Below are positions 1-10,405 of a DNA stretch of 64,000 nucleotides, piece by piece. The notes under the pieces are model-generated. The model did not search any database. It saw only the letters and a list, made by a program, of their open reading frames with translations, and was not told where the DNA came from. Every line of letters begins with the position of its first letter. Position 1 is the stretch's first letter. The DNA is from Smittia aterrima. Lineage: Eukaryota; Arthropoda; Insecta; Diptera; Chironomidae. A program made the translations under genes and the position numbers. The stretch spans positions 21,080,854-21,144,853 of the forward strand of contig CP093830.1 of NCBI GenBank assembly GCA_033063855.1. The letters are read 5' to 3'.

Positions 1-254
1 AATTTAATATTCCGATGAAAACAAAAAATGTGTATTGAAACTTACATATTGGTAACACTGACACCACCATCATCATCTCCGCGAGGCTTGCTTCAATCGC
101 CGTCTATATTTTATTCAACAGCTTCAATTGTTGATCGAATTTCTGTAGAGACGGTTCAGTTTTTACATCGCTCGCGTCGCGCGTCATCGTTTCTCGTTTT
201 AAATTCTGTGCTCGCTGTTAAATTTTCAATTAGTAAACTTTCGAGTGGACAAAA
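1..254 (+). promoter_or_regulatory. Probable promoter and 5'UTR of the CH1-less shot isoform
   Basis: Non-coding sequence directly before the alternative first exon. For longer isoforms it should be intron. I see no clear TATA box. The ATG at 255 sits in a favourable insect context (ACAAAATG). The assignment as promoter is inferred only from the first-exon call. Confidence 0.3.
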
Positions 255-572
255 ATGTTTAAGTTGAACGATAAAAAACACCGCAAACGTGCTTTACTAA
301 AGCTCAACGCGTGCAAACCAAATTGCGGGGCTAATGGTGACAAGGATGATTTTTACGAGGCATCCAATGTTGAAAAAGTGATTGAGAAAAGTGTTCAATA
401 TAACATCGACGATGCTCCGAACCATTTGGTTCGAAAAACGATGAAATTCGAGGAAGTTTACTCGCAAAGTTCCAACAGCGGAGTCGACGAAGTTGATCGA
501 GCTGGAAGCTCACGTTTATCAAGAAAATCACTTCTCGACTTTCCTTCAATCGAGAGAAACGTCCAGTCAAAG
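255..572 (+). CDS. shot: shot alternative first coding exon (isoform lacking CH1)
   Basis: Opens with ATG and encodes 106 residues with no recognisable domain, rich in Lys, Ser and Glu. It ends at AAG|GTAGCA in phase 0, which joins exactly to the phase-0 acceptor at 1300 where CH2 begins. The reading frame stops 33 bases past that donor, as expected of an exon running into an intron. The product would carry a unique N-terminus followed by CH2 only. Drosophila Shot has a class of isoforms (Shot-C) built this way, with weak or no F-actin binding. That this is the equivalent exon is inference from position and phase. Confidence 0.65.
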
Positions 573-1299
573 GTAGCATCAACGTCATCATTTAAAATGA
601 TTTAGATCAAGGACTTAAATGTGTTTCAAGTGTAAATCCCACGTCTTGAGTGTTCATCTGTTGTTGTAGCTCGCAACTGCTCTAATGAGATTGACTTTAA
701 CAACACAAAATACCTCCGAGATCCTCCCACGTGTGTTCTGCGCTCTTTTCGCGACCATAACAGGAAGAAAAGCTGCACGCGACAGCCGAAACGAGCAAAA
801 ATTCTTGTTTCATTCATGAAGCAGCTTTTAGCTTCAACATTCCGAAACAAAACATTTTTTCGTGAATGACTTAAGTGATACGTAGGATGACATAAAGATT
901 AGCGTTAGACAAGTTTAGTCGACATTCAAATTAGTCGATACAGCAGAGATCGCGAGAAAGAATGTTTTCCTTTCGACTTAAAGAAGATTGACGTTGCTAA
1001 TGAACGAGAGTAAAGCTCGACCTTGCCTAATAGATTCACGTGAGCTGAGCAAAATTTAATGCTTACTAATTATTAGCGATTATTTGCCGCTTTCAATGGC
1101 TTTCGTAATGCTTAGCCCTCTTAGTTTCTATCCTTCTCCTCGATGGCAATTTGAAATTGATGAATTCATAGCGCGATGCCCATATCGAGATCATATTCGT
1201 CACGGCTCATTGACTCACTTGCAAAATGAAAAGAAAAGTGATCGATTCTTTCAACATAAAAATGTTTTCTCACATGATTATTATTCTTACGCTTTGCAG
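573..1299 (+). other. shot: shot intron
   Basis: Intron between the alternative first exon and the CH2 exon. The frame is open upstream of the acceptor from 1084, but it ends in CTTTGCAG before the conserved Ile-Ser-Asp-Ile start of CH2, so I treat the open stretch as chance. Nothing else recognised. Confidence 0.6.
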
Positions 1300-2288
1300 A
1301 TATCAGACATTATGCTTGGCAATGAAGAAAATGTCACTGCACGCGAAGCTCTGTTGAGATGGGCAAAGAATACAACGACGAAATATCCCGGCGTGCACAT
1401 TACCGACTTCGCTTCTTCGTGGCGCGATGGCTTAGGCTTTTCAGCTCTCTTGCATCGTAATCGTCCGGACTTGATCGACTGGCGCAATATTCGTGAAGTT
1501 AACAATCGTGATCGGTTGGAGAAGGTTTTCAGCGTCATGAGCAGTGAATATAATGTTGCCAAATTGCTCGATCCATGCGACGTCGATACAAACCAGCCTG
1601 ACGAACGCAGCATGATCACTTACATCAGTTCCATTTACAATGTCTTCCCACAACCTCCAAAGTTACATCCATTGACAGAAATGGGCTCACAAAATCAAGC
1701 TCAAGAGTATCGAACGCAAGCACAGGAGCTTCTCATTTGGTGTCGCGATAAAACGTCGATGCTTCAAGAGAGAACAATCGATCGAAGTCTTCCTGAGCTG
1801 AAACGGCTTCTCGATGATCTAAACGAGTTACGAAACGTTGAAGTACCGGAAAAGCAAAAGGACAAAGCGAAGCTAACTGTTCTTTATGGTCAACTGGAAC
1901 GTTATTTTCAAGCTGTTGGCGGAACGTCGCTTGAACTTGACCTTCGTCCGGAGTCGCTTGAAATGTTCTGGTATCGCTTAATAACAGCTTTAGCCGACAA
2001 GGAACACGAGTTACTCCTACGCATTCAACAACTGCAACAACTCGAAATGTTGGCGGACAAGATCGAACGCGAAGTCAAGCATTTTGATCAGAAAATCACA
2101 GACATATCATTCAGAATCTCAAATGAAAGCGCTCGGATTGGGAAACTGCATCGTTTGGATGCAAGGCAAGTCATTGAGTCTGTGGAAACAGACGTTGCTT
2201 TGCTGGAGAAACCAATCGACCAGATGCTTCAAGACAGTCACGCGCTGCTCGATGGGAATCACGAAAAAGCGAAACATTTGTACAATGA
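1300..2288 (+). CDS. shot: shot exon: CH2 domain and start of plakin domain
   Basis: Residues 1-107 of the exon form the second calponin-homology domain: it opens Ile-Ser-Asp-Ile, has the family pattern WRDGLGFSALLHRNRPDLID, and closes with ITYISSIYNVFP. CH2 supports F-actin binding together with CH1. The rest is helical and starts the spectrin-like bundles of the plakin domain. Acceptor is GCTTTGCAG, donor GTGAGT at 2289; exon leaves in phase 2. Confidence 0.92.
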
Positions 2289-2351
2289 GTGAGTAACGAA
2301 CGTAAATGATGAGTCGAGCAAAGGTCTCATTAATTTTATTTATTTCAACAG

Positions 2352-2517
2352 AACCACGAAAGTTAGTCAACGTTATTCGCAGCTGAAAACGTCATTCCAC
2401 CTGCAAATGCTCTCAAAATTATCGCCAACGCGTGACCTGAGTAACGGAAACAGTCTCGAAAATAATCCTTACCTTAGAGATCTAGATCAATTAATTCAAT
2501 GGTGCCAACAACGATTA
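2352..2517 (+). CDS. shot: shot exon: plakin domain helices
   Basis: Phase-2 entry completes a Glu codon and the exon exits in phase 0 at GTGAGT. It encodes 55 residues of amphipathic helix within the spectrin-like bundle of the plakin domain. The intron that follows (2518-2602) is mostly TA repeat. Confidence 0.85.
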
Positions 2518-2530
2518 GTGAGTTTCAATG

Positions 2531-2600
2531 AAATATTTTATATATTATATTAGAATATATAATATATTATATATAAAATATATTAAATATAATATTTTCC
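2531..2600. repeat. TA-rich low-complexity/palindromic tract in shot intron
   Basis: Almost the whole 85-base intron is built of TATATTATA-type words. Bases 2576-2595 are identical over 20 bases to 55345-55364. Similar tracts lie at 32961-33040, 33470-33556, 34265-34310 and 35011-35055. Confidence 0.7.
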
Positions 2601-2602
2601 AG

Positions 2603-3890
2603 TCAAAACTACTTCAAGCAACTTGGGGATCTGACTTGCGATCAATCTCAAACGAATTGGAATCGCATCAAGCTGAACATCGCGTCACTGATCAATTCCA
2701 CTCGAAAGTTCTTCAAGCCGAACGTCAAAAGTCTAATTTGTCTGGCGATGAAGCTTCACTTTATCAACATTCTTTGAATCAACTTAAAAAGGTTTACGCG
2801 GAGCTTTTAAGCTTATCAACAAAGCGATTGTGTGATCTCCATTCGCTTCATGACTTCATCAATGTCGCGACCGACGAGCTCGATTGGTTATCAGCTCACG
2901 AGAACATTGAACTCAATCGCGACTGGTCAGACACTTCAGTTGACTTATCGACATTAAATCATAACTACAAACAAATGGTTGGAGAGTTTAATGGAAGAGA
3001 TCAACAAATTCGTGCGGCCTTGGAAAAAGGTGAAAGCCTTATCGCTCAACATCCAGCATCGAAACTTATCATCAATTACATGCAAGAAATTCAAGAGCAA
3101 CGTTCGTGGCTTCTTCAACTCATCAACTGCTTTGAAAGTCACTTCAAAAACCTCGCCGAGTTCCAAAACTTCTACAACGACGTCAGCGAGCAGAAGGAAT
3201 GGCTCGTCGCACGCAAGGAACTTCTCGAAACGAAATACTCGGACAGCGACTTCAATCTCGACCGGGGTGACATTCTTTTGCGTGGCATGCAAACACTTCT
3301 CGACGAGCTGAACGAATTCAACGCAATCATTGATAAATTGGCGAAACGGTCACAGACAATTGCTCCATTAAAAGAGAGAAATCAGTTGTACAGCAACAAA
3401 CAATATGCGGTTCAGAGCTTGTGCACTTACAAACAAGACGACAAGATTGTTTTGGAAAAGGGAGAAGTCGCTGAATTGCTTGACATCAACAACCATGTTC
3501 AGTGGAGGGTGCGAACATCGAAAGGTGGCGAGAAAATAATTCCAAGTGCATGCTTGATGATTCCGCCACCAAACGAAGAAGCAATTGATCTTGTGAAGAA
3601 GTTGCGACTGTCACAACAGAAAATGATTGAACTGTGGCAAAGAAAACAAATTCAGCTTCGTCGTAATATGATTCTCGCGACAATTCGAGTTGTCAGGGAG
3701 TGGAGCTTTGAACATTTTGTTGCGTTAGGTTACGAGCAGAGAAACTCGATTCGTCGAGCATTGAACGAAGACTCCGACAAAGTTTTAGCTGAGTCAGATC
3801 CAGCAGATCCTCAACTAATTCGATTGAAACAGGAAATGATTGAAATTAGCAGATTGTTTGATGACTTCGAGCGACGAGCAAGCACAGCAG
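2603..3890 (+). CDS. shot: shot exon: plakin domain with embedded SH3
   Basis: Carries several spectrin-like helices, then an SH3 domain about residues 265-320 of the exon (from AVQSLCTYKQDDKIVLEKGE to the ACLMIPPP edge strand), then further spectrin-like helices. Plakin-family SH3 domains sit inside a spectrin repeat and pack against it, as this order implies. Acceptor TTTTCCAG (phase 0), donor GTAACT, exit phase 1. Confidence 0.9.
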
Positions 3891-4513
3891 GTAACTTAAA
3901 GATTCATAAACTTAATTTGTAACTGCAAGCGATCTCTCTCTCTCCATTTATTGCATTTTTAATTACCCGTCGCCATTAAACATTTACTTTGCTGCTATTC
4001 CATGTTTGACGACTTCATTTATGGAAAAGTCATTCAATGCACAAAGAATGTTAGCTCCATTTGATGATCGCGGTGAGGCAATTAGTCAATTAAAATTTTC
4101 ATCAGTTCAACATTCCAAATCTAGACAGACCCGCGAATGAAAGTCGTCCGCGAACTTGTTGATCCACACATTTTGATAATTGATTGTGGGCCGATAATTC
4201 TATTGTTTCATATTCCAAAGTTTTATGGCAAAAATTGATTAAACTTTATGTTCGCGCGAGATGCCAAATGCAGACGATCTACAAAATTAAATTAGATAAT
4301 TGACTGGAAATTAAATGTCCAATGATTCTGTTGACAAGAGAGCGACAAGTTTGAATTAGTTTTTCGTGAACATCCGCGATAGTAAGATCGTCTTGGTTTT
4401 TATTTAACTTTTGTCCAATCATGAAGGGAATGTTTCGATTCAAATCTTTCCGCGGTAGACTCTTCAAAGTTTTAAATTTAAATTCATTAAATTCTCTTCT
4501 TTCTATTCAACAG
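3891..4513 (+). other. shot: shot intron
   Basis: Non-coding interval with a short CT run near 3932-3943. No gene, RNA or element recognised. Confidence 0.7.
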
Positions 4514-5144
4514 AGGAAAGTAAACAAACGAGTCAAGTGTTTAACGAAAAGTGTTTGTTGTTATCGCCTCGCTTAGAGAGCTTGGCGAAGGAGCTCGATG
4601 GAATAATTTTGTCGCGTTTGCCTCAAGACCGGGCATCGTCTGATGCTTCTCTTGAAATCATCCTTGACTTCATTCGACGACTTGGCTTCTTTGATTCTGA
4701 CCTGAAGAACCTTAAAGAAACCTTCCGAGCGATCCCGTTGAAGACTCCTGCACAGAAACAAAACCTCGACAACCTCAGCGAGCTCTATAAGGAGCTTGTG
4801 AATCAAGCAAACTTGCACAAAGATCGTTTATATTTGCTTGAGGGTGCTCTCAATGGCCTTGAGAAGAACAGCGATATCGTAAAAGATCTCGAAAATGTTC
4901 TCGCCAGTCACATTATCATGCCATCCACTCAAGAAGGTCTCCGCGACTTACTCAAACAGCTCTCCGCCCTTCAAGAGATTATTATCGAGAGTCAACCGTC
5001 TATGGATAAGATGAACAGCTCTGCTAACCAACTCGGTCGCATGGGAGTTCCAACGAAGATCATTGACGACCTTAAACAGTTGCATACACGCGTCGAACGC
5101 TTGAATTCTCGATGGAATAATGTGAACATTCAGTTAGCCGACAG
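4514..5144 (+). CDS. shot: shot exon: plakin-domain spectrin repeats
   Basis: Entered in phase 1 after TTCAACAG and left in phase 2 at GTGAGA. Encodes about 210 residues of heptad-rich helix ending in the helix-C signature RLNSRWNNVNIQLADR, typical of spectrin repeats. Confidence 0.87.
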
Positions 5145-5207
5145 GTGAGACATTTTTATGCAAATGCGTGAGATCAATGATTGAATTTCTTTTTTTATTC
5201 TCTAAAG

Positions 5208-5343
5208 AATTCAAAGCATCGAGACAGCGATTGGATTGCTAAAGAACTTGCAAACTTCACTCATTCTCGAGGAGACGTGGGTGGAAACGCAAACTCAGAA
5301 GTTGAAGCTGCTTCCAACAGTCAGTCACGCTTTAGATTTGGAT
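5208..5343 (+). CDS. shot: shot exon: plakin-domain helix
   Basis: A 136-base exon between TCTAAAG and GTGAGT. The joined frame is open and helical and continues the preceding repeat. Called from splice sites and phase. Confidence 0.75.
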
Positions 5344-6006
5344 GTGAGTATAAAGTTCAATTAACGAACATTTGATTGTTTGATTGATCTAAAAGTAATT
5401 TACCGTTCAATTATTATTTCGTCGAATTGTTTAATTGAATTATTTCGTTAGAGTCGAATTTTTTGTTTCTTACGAAACTTTTGAGTTAGGAATGAAAAGT
5501 GTGTGAGAGCTTGAATGAAAGATTCTTTCCTCGACGAAGATGAAAAACCATTTTTTTAGCTTTTCAATTTCGCGTAAAACGCGAATCAATCAAGCGAAGT
5601 ATAAAATTTCATGCATCAGGTAAAGAATAAATATTTCTAACTCGAAAATAATTTTAAAAGTGAATTTGACACACTTTTTTGGAAGGAAAATGACTCACAG
5701 CAAATTTCACTAATTCTGTGCTTCTCGATCTTCAATTGAAGTTGAGAAGCACTTCACTGATTGATTAATAAATAATAATTCTTTTTAATATTTCACTCAC
5801 TGCGAACAAAACATTTTTTGGATTGGAAACTTCCATCGGTTAATGAATTGTTAAATTGACGATCATAATCTCTAATCAATTTGGTTTCGTAAGCCGAATG
5901 AACTGTGAAGCAAAAAAAAAATACAACTAAACTCTTTTAATAAATCTTACGAGCAACACACGAAAAACAATGATTAACATGTTCATTAATTATTTATCAC
6001 AATCAG
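5344..6006 (+). other. shot: shot intron
   Basis: AT-rich intron with nothing recognisable in either strand. Confidence 0.65.
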
Positions 6007-6093
6007 AGTCTTTTGACGGAAACAGTCGCACGAGGAAATAATCAAATAAGCGATACTAACTTGTGTGGTGGCAAACTGATACACGTTTCAGAG
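6007..6093 (+). CDS. shot: shot small exon
   Basis: An 87-base phase-0/phase-0 exon between ATCACAATCAG and GTATGT. It encodes 29 residues and could be skipped without changing frame. Its neighbours require an open phase-0 link, which it supplies. Confidence 0.6.
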
Positions 6094-6161
6094 GTATGTG
6101 CGAAAAAATAAAAAACTAATGAGAAACTTGAAGTGTTCACGATTTGTGCCTGTGCCAACAG

Positions 6162-6362
6162 AGCTTCAAAACGAAAGCAACCGAGTACAATGACACGCTC
6201 AAAGAGATCCAAGACAAGGCCCTTGTGTCAACCTCAATCCAAGCGGAGATCAAGGATGTTTACTGCAGTCTACTCGACGATCTCAACAACAAATACGATC
6301 ACCTGTTGTCACTCTTTCAACCGATCCTTGAGAGTTCAAACGATAGTGAAGCTGACAAAAAG
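6162..6362 (+). CDS. shot: shot exon: end of plakin domain
   Basis: A 67-codon phase-0/phase-0 exon between TGCCAACAG and GTGAGT, helical and acidic. It is the branch point of the gene: its phase fits both the plakin-repeat block (10246) and direct splicing to the spectrin-rod exon (19796). Confidence 0.8.
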
Positions 6363-9300
6363 GTGAGTGACTCAATTGCGAAAGCTCTTTTGGTGAAAGA
6401 AACTAACCTTGAGACTCAAATCGCGAAAGAGAAGTAAATGGCGTTTGTTGGCCAACAAAGTAACTTCATTGTCGACACTTAAGAATCAATTACGGATTTT
6501 TTTTTTGTTTCTTTCATGCAAAGCGTAAAACTCTTTTGGCTCGTGCTGAAAGATAAATCGTTGATGGCACTCGAAAAAATGTTTCGATTCCCCTGATGCC
6601 ATTTAAGTTTGATTAATTTGGTTGGTGTCTTGTTGACAGCAATGCGTAACAGTTCCATTGAATGATTTGAATCAGCAGAAAATTGCAGCAATGTTGCATA
6701 AGAGCGTGGGCGTCGAAACAAAGCCTACGACTCATTCGTTACAAAACATTTTATGTCTTCGTCTCAACGTTTTTTTAAATAAACTCGAGAGAAGCTAAAT
6801 GACATCATTCCCTTAAACGTCTCGCTGCTCTTTTTTGTGCTCGCTATCATGTTGACATTGAAATTCACATATGATGAGAATAAGAAAATTCTTTTGGCTT
6901 CTTCGTCTTATTAGCACTTTCTGGGGTCTTAAGAGTTCTCGAGAATTCTGTCGAGCTACTCATAAAGTATCATCAACATGTTTATGGCGCGCTCTTCTTC
7001 TCTGCTTCTTCGCTTTGAGTGTAAATTTCAAACAAACACACGAGGCTCCATTTTCAAAGCGTAACTTCTATTTATAAACAATTATTGACATGCTTAAAAA
7101 TGTCTCGGTAACGTAGGAGAAAAATAAACAACTGATAACGAAAAGTTGTTTCGATAAAGCGCCGTCGGAGCCTTTAGCTGAATTCAATTTATCAAAATTC
7201 ATGTCAGCTTTAGAAGCGAAGCAAGTCGCAATGATTTTTATGAAGCATTAATAAAAATCAAAGGTTTAATTTGCCATTAAGGTCGTCACGGTTGTTTATA
7301 GAAAGTTAATCGCGTGTGGGGGTTGAGCAGAGCTTTTCCTTCTGAAGAATCAAAATATTTCTCAACTCTCATTTGTCTGTCAATAAATTGTCATCAAAGC
7401 AAATGACAGAAACACTTGTCGAACATCATCGTTCGTGAAATAACATGAATGAGTTCATAGACGTTTAATTAATGAGTAATAACTTACGGTGAGTCGGCTA
7501 ATTGTTGATCATTTTCTTTTCTTCTCAATGGCGCTCACACAACATCAACAAAGCGGTTATTCAATTCATTCAAGTGCTAGTAAACATTCTCAATGTCTCG
7601 CGCGTTCATTACGCAACGAACATGATGTCATCGTTTGACTGGACACAATATTGTGAGAGAAATCGAGTCGCTTTTCATGACGTGACATCTCTTGATTGAG
7701 AGATCATTTCAAAGTTTCCTTTTAGAGCTTCTGATTTATTCGTCAGAGCTCTTCTTCACTACATAATAATTATGGCTCATAAAAGCCTTGAAAAACAAAG
7801 TTAATTGGTCGAAACAACAAAGCAGCAGTTAAGAACACCAAAAAGTTCGTTGCGTGTTTTCAGACCGGCTGTTGCTGTCTTAGTGGAGAGCGCGAGAGTT
7901 TCAACGTTTCGTTGATACCATGCCGCGAATTCCTTCTCACTCTGTGGTGGTATTTTAGTGTGTGAGCCTCTACCAATGAAAGAAAAATAATATTTTTGCC
8001 TTCGCGAGAGTCGCGATGAGCGTTTTTCCTTTTAGTTTGCAAGTGAATTCTTAACGTGCTAGACGCGAGACAGTCAAAAGTTGCGGAACGATTTTTTAAC
8101 TGTATGAAGAAAGATAAAAAAAAGATTTCAAGTTCATTTCACCGCCGGTTAGAGAAACTAATAGAAGCCAACGAGCTGATTGATTGCGTGGGCGAATAAA
8201 TTGACAAAATGATAAACTTGATCATGATTCAAGGTTTTCGTTGTCGGGCGATGTTCAAAACGTTTCAAATCCAGAGAATTTGTTATGCAAATTGTTTGTT
8301 TTCTCCTCTTAAGCGATTGACAAATATTTGAGAATGTTTTGAGGTGAAATGACGAATGCGAGTGACACAATCCGGTCAAAAATATTCAGCCGCGAGTAAT
8401 TTACTTTTATCAATCAAATTGCATCATCAGTGAATATAGCTTTGACTTCAATGGAATCTCAAAGAGAATTAATGGGTCAAACAGAAAAACGAGAAGCTAC
8501 GAAAAATAATAAATTGATTGAATTAACATTTTCGAGATTTTTTAAACTTCGTTTCGTTCCACTTGATTTTAAATTTATTTCCTTCAAATCGGATTTTTAT
8601 TTTATGAATTTTTCGTCACTTGCATCGTCATTGAGGTGAAGCTCTCGACAGAAAGCTGTGAATTCATTGTTATTTTTAGAAGTGTGGAATATTTTAATAT
8701 TCAAAAGTTTCAAAGTGGTAGAGTTTTTGTCTCTGATCAATTGGACGATCTGATCTCATCAAGGGCAGAGCTTCTCGATTCTTTATTCCACAAAATGTTT
8801 AACTTAAACTTTGAATCAGAAAAAGTTAGGAAACTCTGCGATCATCTCATGAATATTCATTCGCTTGTGTCATCCGCTAAGAATGAGAGAGAGCGATAAG
8901 AAATTAAATTCTGACAAAATTTTAGAAACATAAATTCATCTCGTGAGTTTAAAAATTTCAAAATAAAATAAAAGCGTTCGTAAATTACGAAAGAATTCTT
9001 TTACTTAATCCTCGGGAGAAATTAATGACTTCGAGCGAATTTGTTTGTGTGTGGCTTTATTAGATTGACCATGACATTTCCAAAAAAGATTCTCGCGTTA
9101 ATTTTATTCATTAAAGTTCTTTTTATGAATTTTACAGACATCGCAGCTCATTCTCCATTAGCATAATTACTTTGTTCTTCTTATCTCCCACGAAACAATT
9201 CAATTAGTCTTCTTAAGAACAGCGCGAGCAATTGATTTGTTGTGAATATGTTACGAATCTATTTATAGATGTAGACGAAGCATTGAAACTGAAAGCAATC

Positions 9301-10148
9301 CACCATGAATAGTTAATTAGAATCGATCTGTTCTTCCTCCATTTCGACGCTTCGTTCTCCCACTAAACACAACCACACGAAACGCAAAAGTTTGCTAAAT
9401 CAATAACAGCTGAAGAAGAAAACGGAAATCGATTCGATTCTTTCTGGAAAAAGACCAAGAAGTCAAGAACTGGTTTAAAATCCGCATTTTTAGAGCAGAT
9501 GTCATGAGAGAATAAAAATAATTATGACAATATGAGATCGAGATAATCATTCATTCAAGAACGAACCCCTTTAGCTAACCGAACCGGCTTTTACTATGTC
9601 GTAATATTTTTGTTTTGATTTAAAGCTCTCTCTCTCTCGCTCGCTCTTGGAAATTCATTTCCTCTCTCGTCGACTCAACAACGCATGGTTTGATGGGAAA
9701 AATCAGATGATTTCGTTTTGGGAAAATTTTTGCTGAGAGGAAAATTTTTGTCGTGTCACTTTTCCTTTAGACATCGAAGTGGAAAATTCTAATTTTGATT
9801 TGATTGTCACAATATTGCTTTAACTTATCGACAGTGAAATGAACTGAAGACTAAATGTTCACGTGAAGTTCAACAAATTGAAACATTTTCTTTCTTAGAA
9901 TTTAGAAGAAAAATTCTCAGACGGGAATTATTAAAATATCGTCTCAGTGTTTCGTGATCGCATGAGAAGTCGTGAAAAGAAAAGTCCGTGAAAATTCGAT
10001 GTCATTATACTAAAAATATAAATAAGCGATTTATGTGAAACGCAAGACTGGGGAAAGTGAAAGAAAAAACGCGAGAAACGAAGAGATTTATTGAAGTGCG
10101 GGGAAAGAAGAAAACTTATTTCGGAAAAAGAAGTTTTGCGATTAAATA
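6363..10148 (+). other. shot: Long shot intron (3.8 kb)
   Basis: Mostly AT-rich non-coding sequence with a CT/CG-CT run near 9627-9647. It holds one candidate nested two-exon reading frame (8451-8899), and its 3' end may include an internal promoter and first exon at 10149. No transposon or RNA gene recognised. Confidence 0.6.
8451..8899 (+). CDS. Candidate nested small gene, unknown function
   Basis: Two open segments join in frame if a 44-base intron (8636-8679, TTGAG|GTGAAG to TATTTTTAG|A) is removed: 61 codons from the ATG at 8451, then 72 codons to TAA at 8897. The second part looks protein-like and helical (for example QLDDLISSRAELLDSLFHKM). An AATAAA follows near 8962. It cannot be a shot exon spliced from 6362 because the phase is wrong. 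A 44-base intron is very short for an insect, and the first part is low in complexity. I recognise no homologue, so chance remains likely. Confidence 0.22.
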
Positions 10149-10187
10149 ATGGAAAAGCATGAATACAATTTTGCGTTTGAGTTCAGG
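10149..10187 (+). CDS. shot: Candidate internal first exon of a plakin-repeat shot isoform
   Basis: An ATG, preceded in frame by TAA six bases upstream, opens 13 codons ending AGG|GTTAGT in phase 0. The next acceptor (10245) is phase 0, leaving a 58-base intron of normal dipteran size. A transcript starting here would encode a protein beginning directly with plakin repeats. GTTAGT is a weaker donor than usual, so this is tentative. Confidence 0.35.
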
Positions 10188-10245
10188 GTTAGTTTCGTCT
10201 TTAACACATTTGTTTTACCAACTTGCTAATTGATTCATTCAACAG

Positions 10246-10343
10246 CGCTTTGCGGAAAGTGTACGCAAACCCGTCAGAACTTATAGACGGAGTTCGACTC
10301 AAGAACTTGTGGTTGAAGAGATGGAACAAGAAGTGACAACAAG
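10246..10343 (+). CDS. shot: shot exon: entry to plakin-repeat block
   Basis: Between ATTCAACAG and GTAAAC, entered in phase 0 and left in phase 2. Encodes a short basic then acidic linker (RFAESVRKPVRTYRRSS...). Together with the next exon it forms a unit that adds or removes whole codons. Confidence 0.75.
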
Positions 10344-10405
10344 GTAAACTTTGAAATTGACATTTCATTAAACTCAAACTAATCAAAATATTTTCTTCTT
10401 TGCAG

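Noticed and set aside
1084..1299. Open frame running into the CH2 exon
   Set aside because: Ends at a clean acceptor GCTTTGCAG right before the conserved CH2 start and has no CH1-like sequence; treated as intron.
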